From NCBI GenBank assembly GCA_022496185.1, contig WTXG01000525.1, forward strand, positions 1 through 15,346: a DNA stretch of 15,346 nt, written 5' to 3'. Made by a program: the position numbers and the translations under genes. Position 1 is the first letter of the stretch, and every line of letters starts with the position of its first letter. The stretch comes from Multifurca ochricompacta. Its lineage: Eukaryota; Basidiomycota; Agaricomycetes; Russulales; Russulaceae. The notes under the pieces are model-generated. The model saw nothing but the letters and a program-made list of their open reading frames with translations, searched no databases and was not told the origin of the DNA. Positions 9,541 through 15,346 of the stretch are shown one piece after another.

Positions 9541-10479
9541 AAAGAGTTGTCCTCGTCGTCGTCTACGGCTACAGTTGCAGCCATTGTGGGCCTTGCGATC
9601 AAATATAATATATAACAATGAAGACCGTGTAGGAATCGACGTTATTGTATACTTTTACTCCCGTCCTTGGATGTCGTCGTCCCTCGATTTGCACTGCACT
9701 GACAAAACATCCATCATGTACGTGTGCCCCGCCGTCGCCGAAATAAATACAATACATTCTCATGGTCCTGCGCCACTTGAAGAATTTGATCGTTTTGGCC
9801 ATCTGATTGTTGCATTGGAGCCATGCAACCCAGCAGTCAGCAGCAGTAAAGCAAAGAAGACCGCTGATGGATGGAGACTGATTAGGGCGCATTTCCTCTT
9901 CCTCCACTTACGGGAGTTGGATCTGATCTTCAATGCTGTACCTTTGGTTTATCCCCAAAACCTTTTTTGCGTGGAGTACAACTTTATGTTATGTGAGTGA
10001 GATCGTGTCCCCGGTGTGTGGATGAGCCAGTCCTGGCCCTTTCAATGCCTCATTTGATGGAAGTAATATCCATCACACGATAACGATCTAATTATGACCA
10101 GTCTTGGATTTTGTAGTTTACTATCAACATCAACTGGTAGCGTAAGCTGTTCACTTTGGGGGGACAGGGGACAGGGGACTGGAACAGGGGGGCAGAAGAG
10201 TTGTGTGTGTTGGAAGGGGGAGAGGCTCACAGGCTCACTTTTTTTTTTTTTGAATTGATTCTATTATGCGCTTGCGGGACGGTGCCCAATCGCGCGGCCA
10301 CACCAGGGTACAATGTAGCTACTAATTACGACTAATAATGAGGGAGTCGACACAAAGTCATGAGAGAAAACCCATAAGGAAAAACCGAAGTAGTGTTCTA
10401 AAGTAGAGAGGCCACAGGGGAACCAGAGGTCATTCAGCAAACCAGAAATAAAACTTACTAGTCACCAAAATCCAACAAC
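9541..10479. other. 939-bp region without a recognised gene
   Basis: This follows the HNT1 stop. AT-rich sequence at about 9600-9620 probably belongs to its 3' end. A forward frame of 141 codons (9575-10000) and a reverse frame of 102 codons (9599-9907) overlap; neither shows a domain, splice partners or a convincing start, so I do not call them. Other contents are a G-rich tract (10158-10192) and a T11 run near 10240. Confidence 0.35.
10158..10192 (+). other. G-quadruplex-type G-rich tract
   Basis: Runs of 6, 4, 4 and 6 G are separated by ACA, ACA and a 9-nt loop. This meets an extended G-quadruplex rule, because one loop exceeds seven bases. It lies in gene-free sequence about 320 bp downstream of the reverse-strand retroelement-like frame's stop. 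Confidence 0.6.
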
Positions 10480-10904
10480 TCAGGCCGGCTCACGAGGGCG
10501 GAGGGAGGTAATGGGCTTGAAGAAGGCCCACGTGTCCTGGAGGAACTCCAGCAAGTTGCCAACGTATCGACAATGGTTGAAGACTTGAGGCCAAGTAAGG
10601 TCGCCCAGGTCCAAGAAGGTAAGCATCCAAGTCACTCGCGCTTGAGTGTACAGGGGGCATTCAAGGAGGACATGCACAAATGTCGCCGTCGTCGCAGGGG
10701 CAGGTGCGAGAGGAGACGAGGAGGGTAGGATGAAAGCGCTCTTGGTATTCAGCAACAAAAGCATGGCCCCCACAGGCTCAGTCAGGCTCACTTCAAAACC
10801 ATAACCATAGCTGATCGGGTAGAGACGGCTCGGGTATCCCGATTTCTTGAAAATCAAATCAAATAATTCGCAGTCAACTGGAACCCACGAGAGGAGAGAG
10901 AGCG

Positions 10905-10929
<25 letters not shown>
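10480..10929 (-). mobile_element. probable remnant of a non-LTR retrotransposon ORF (C-terminal tail)
   Basis: A 149-codon reverse frame ends with TFVHVLLECPLYTQAR, about 35 residues, then LLEFLQDTWAFFKP. This order (H-x-L-x-C-P-x-Y/R followed by a short helix and an 'F-L-x-x-T/S-x-x-F' end) is what I know from the extreme C-terminus of fungal LINE-type reverse transcriptase / RNase H polyproteins. No reverse transcriptase or RNase H catalytic motif is present, and the upstream Cys pair of the usual zinc knuckle is missing. The first 60-70 residues match nothing known to me and run antisense across the KRR1 5' end (25-bp overlap with its ATG), so they are probably fortuitous. I infer a decayed 5'-truncated insertion rather than a functional gene. 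An unknown host gene is the alternative. Confidence 0.4.
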
Positions 10930-12571
<1,642 letters not shown>

Positions 12572-12852
12572 TCACCTCGTTTTTATTTACTTCACTGTGG
12601 AGTCACTCTTGTACCGATCTTTTCTACAACGACTACGATGCAACATATGCTGTATTCATGATCTCACTCAGCTCAGCTATTGGAGGGAAAAAAGGGAATT
12701 AAAAAAAAGGGTATGGGAGCGGCCCAAGCCCGATGAAATGAAACAAGGGCAACAAGGGCACAATAATCTTCTCGCAAGTGACCGTGGAACGACCTCATCC
12801 TGGCACGTTTCTCCTTCTTCCCACCCACCACAATCCTTTCTTTCCAGCGCCA

Positions 12853-14913
12853 ATGGCGACCGCTTCCTCCTCTTGGATGCCCGCCGCGGGAAGGCACAAT
12901 GTCAGGATAGGCTCATCGCTCGCAAAGGCCCTCAAAGCTCGTAAGGGACAGCCAGCTCAGAGAAATAAATCTCTCCCCGAGCGAGACTTTTATGCCCTTC
13001 GCTGTGCGTTGCACGCTTGACCCCCTCACATTCCCCACTCCCCCCCACACAAGACTTCGTAGCGGCGGCGGCTGACCTCGTCTCTCTGTTTGGCAGATAA
13101 CCACAAGCCTGCATCGATAGACCCCAGCAAGCCGGGGACCCTCGAGGTGAACCCCGGCAAGGAGGTGACCACTGTAAGGGTTGAGCGACCCATAGTCAAT
13201 GTTCGTCTTGTTTTTGCTATGCGCCACATTCACATCCTTTTTCTCCCCTTTCACATCGGTCTTCTGCCCATCCTCGCTTCACCCCCCTCTTTCTCCGGCA
13301 CGCATACTGACGACACACACATTTCTAGAATAATGAAGTGAATGTATTCAAGGGGGAGGAAAAGCCTGCGAAGGAATGGGAATGTATACTCATTTACGAC
13401 GAGGCGACGCAGACGTTCACGTTAGAGAAGCTCGATTCGCTCGTCAATCTCAACTTTGATGGTAGAGCGCCGCCTCGAACACGTCCGACTGCCTCTCGTA
13501 TGTCCCATCCTTACTTTTTCCCTCTCTTCTCACACTCACCTCACGTCATCATCCTTTCTCTTTCTTTTCTTAAACCTGGCACACTACGCGTACACACCTT
13601 GTTGACCTCCGTACTTTGTGCAGCACCCACCACCAGCACTGCTACCGCAAGCACATCAACGCAGGTACCACAACATTCCTCAGTGCGCACAGCCGCCGAT
13701 GAACTTGAGGCACAACTGGAAGATGCCAGTGCCGGCTTAGGCATGGACATAGGGGATGCCGATGCGGACGGTGAGCCTGATCCGAGCTTCCCACTGGCTC
13801 GCAAGGAAGAAGAGGAGGAAGAGGAAGAGGAGGAAGGAGAAGCAAGAGAGGAAGATAACCATGCCATCGCTCCTGCGCCGACACGATTGCGCCTCCCACA
13901 ACAACAGAAGGCAGCACCGCCGCCGCTACCGCCAACACAAGCGAAAACCCGTCCTACGCAGATGCCGAATAAGAAATCTGCGGCTGCAACAGTATCTCAG
14001 TCTGCCAGGGCGACATCAATGTCAACACGTGTACCTAACGCGCCAGCCCCCGCACCATCTCCGTCAACACCAGTCGTGAAATCTACGCGGGCCAAACTCG
14101 TCCCGCAACCACCACTACCACCACCATCGCCGCTTTCGGCGTCGAAACGCGGCTCCACCGGTGCTGGGGCTGGGGCTGGGGCTGGGGCTGCCTCGGACCG
14201 CCACCATCAGCATCTCGATGTAGAGGACTTCGAGATTCGAGGTCCGATCGCACCCATATCCTCGTCCACAACTACGACAGCCAATGCGAAACGAGGAACG
14301 ACCAATGGGACGAATACGGCAGCAGGGGCAGCGGCACCAAAGCAGACTCAGTCGTCCTTTAGTCTTGCGTTACCAACGTCATCGGCAGGTCCAGACCCGC
14401 TCGCGCATCACGGGTTATATAAGGGTACTACCTCGACGGCGGGGGCAACGGTAGGGGCGGCAGATTCGGATGACGAATGGGACGAAATACTCGCGCAACC
14501 TTCCGCATCCTCACATCATCATCGGGAACGACAACAGCAACAGCAACAGCAACAACAAATGTTAACGATCACGATCGAGGATGATGGTGATGGTGCTGGT
14601 GCTGGCGCTGCTGGTGCTGGTGGTGATGTGGCGGATGACGATGTGGATGATGGATTGGACTTTTTGGAACGTGAGTTACTTGGGAGGATGAACCTGCTGT
14701 GGGTGATGAAGAAGAAGAAGATGAGGAAGAGGACGAGGACGAGGACGAGGACGAGGATTTGGAAGAAGAGATTATTGCTGTTGCCGGTGGTGCTGGTAGT
14801 GGCGGCGGTGAGGTGGACCTATATCGATGAATCAGTTTGCTGGTGGGGGAGTCACTGTCGATGATGATGATGATGATGATTTTTCGAGTAGTGAGGAGAG
14901 CGAGGAGGATTAA
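12853..14913 (+). CDS. EAF-type (ELL-associated factor) transcription elongation protein
   Basis: The N-terminal EAF domain is assembled from exons 12853-13003, 13097-13200, 13329-13497 and 13624 onward. Landmarks are ALRYNHKPASID (human EAF1 has RYDFKPASID), VNPGKEVTTVRV, VFKGEEKPAKEWECILIYDE and FTLEKLDSLVNLNF (human: VFKG...CVLI...YVLEKL). EAF proteins bind ELL-family factors and stimulate RNA polymerase II elongation in the nucleus. After about residue 142 the protein is low-complexity: Thr/Pro/Ala-rich, an E10 run (near 13806-13840), a GAGAGAGAG run from GGGGCT repeats (14166-14189), and Q9 (about 14533-14559). The frame fits up to LDFLERELLG (about 14656-14685). There the open frame turns into unlikely Lys/Arg repeats ending at 14864, whereas the acidic tail typical of EAF continues one frame back and ends, after a second change, as DDDDDDFSSSEESEED at 14911-14913. 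The tail structure is therefore unresolved. The 281-bp spacer after KRR1 carries its promoter. Confidence 0.8.
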
Positions 14914-15251
14914 ACATGACTTTTTTTTTGTGCATGTTTGTGTGTATAGTATATATTATATATTTTTTTTTTTTTGCGCTCCTCGTACCTTGGTAACCCC
15001 ATATTTCAGTCTTGCTTCTGCACTTGGTTCATTCAATATATGCTCTGCTCTGTCATTACAAAATGTTGTATTGGGTTGGGAGTGTATATCTGTACAATAC
15101 ACAAAACACTTGGTACCCAGGAAATTAAAAAAAGAAAAAAAAAAGAAATGGGGGAAGATCAAATGATGATAATAACTAAGTGCACACACAGACAGAGCAA
15201 TCGCGGGGCAACTTGCATAAACTAAATTTGACAAGAACAAAAAAAAAAAGG
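14914..15251. other. convergent 3' intergenic region
   Basis: AT-rich spacer between the EAF stop and the possible reverse-strand gene end. It holds T9 and T13 runs, TATAGTATATATTATATA at about 14945-14962 and an A-rich tract (15126-15147). I see no gene; the reverse frame at 14956-15306 is hydrophobic only because it reads poly-A/T tracts. Confidence 0.4.
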
Positions 15252-15346
15252 CTAGATAGGGTCGCCGAGGAAGGGGAAAAAGTTCATTGTATCCCATAAT
15301 GTCCATTTTATATATTCCTCACCGATTGAACAGACGTGTATGTACA
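15252..15346 (-). CDS. possible 3' end of a reverse-strand gene, cut by the window edge
   Basis: Reading the reverse strand from the window edge, a frame stays open for about 30 codons and ends at TAG (15252-15254). It gives EEYIKWTLWDTMNFFPFLGD then PI. The Trp/Phe-rich, non-repetitive composition and the stop placed just before an A/T-rich tail look like a genuine C-terminus, and convergent orientation to the EAF gene is common. It is too short to assign a family or exclude chance. An overlapping frame starting MDIMGYNELF is the alternative. Confidence 0.3.
   Translation of the reverse strand, partial: YIHVCSIGEEYIKWTLWDTMNFFPFLGDPI

Noticed and set aside
9575..10000. 141-codon forward frame after HNT1
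   Set aside because: No domain, no supporting exon structure, and an overlapping reverse frame is equally open; left as non-coding.
14956..15306. Reverse hydrophobic frame of 116 codons resembling a membrane protein
   Set aside because: The Phe/Leu stretches come from translated A/T homopolymers of the 3' spacer.

Overview
The window looks like a nuclear chromosomal segment of a basidiomycete fungus, most likely Agaricomycetes. Every recognisable gene is cut into many exons by short GT-AG introns (about 46-180 bp), and two conserved housekeeping proteins (KRR1 and HNT1/HINT) read through once those introns are removed. I see no bacterial, organellar or viral organisation, no CRISPR array, and no tRNA or rRNA.

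Layout. 1-1218: non-coding, with two GC-rich blocks built from GGCCCGGCTTGG / AAGCCGCGGCTT motifs, then the upstream region of the first gene. 1219-2336 (+): a six-exon conserved-looking fungal protein of unknown function. 2899-5035 (+) and 5669-7975 (+): a head-to-tail pair of paralogous alpha/beta-hydrolase-fold proteins with matching exon-intron structure; six of eleven exons have identical length. Both have lost recognisable catalytic residues. 8459-9540 (+): HNT1/HINT histidine-triad protein in seven exons. 9541-10479: no gene recognised; holds a G-quadruplex-type motif. 10480-10929 (-): an open frame resembling the C-terminal tail of a non-LTR retrotransposon polyprotein, probably a remnant, overlapping the start of the next gene. 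10905-12571 (+): KRR1, the KH-domain small-subunit processome factor. 12853-14913 (+): an EAF-type (ELL-associated factor) transcription elongation protein whose acidic tail is out of frame in the raw sequence. 15252-15346 (-): possible 3' end of a convergent gene that leaves the window.

The genes do not form an obvious pathway. Ribosome biogenesis (KRR1), nucleotide hydrolysis (HNT1) and transcription elongation (EAF) are unrelated housekeeping neighbours, and only the hydrolase-fold pair is a true cluster, made by tandem duplication. I found no convincing new multi-gene system. The observations most worth checking are the KRR1 exon 2 to exon 4 junction, which needs a 4-nt micro-exon or hides a frameshift; the double frame change in the EAF tail; and the degenerate active sites and divergent C-termini of the hydrolase pair. 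All gene models were built by eye from splice consensus, frame continuity and remembered family features.
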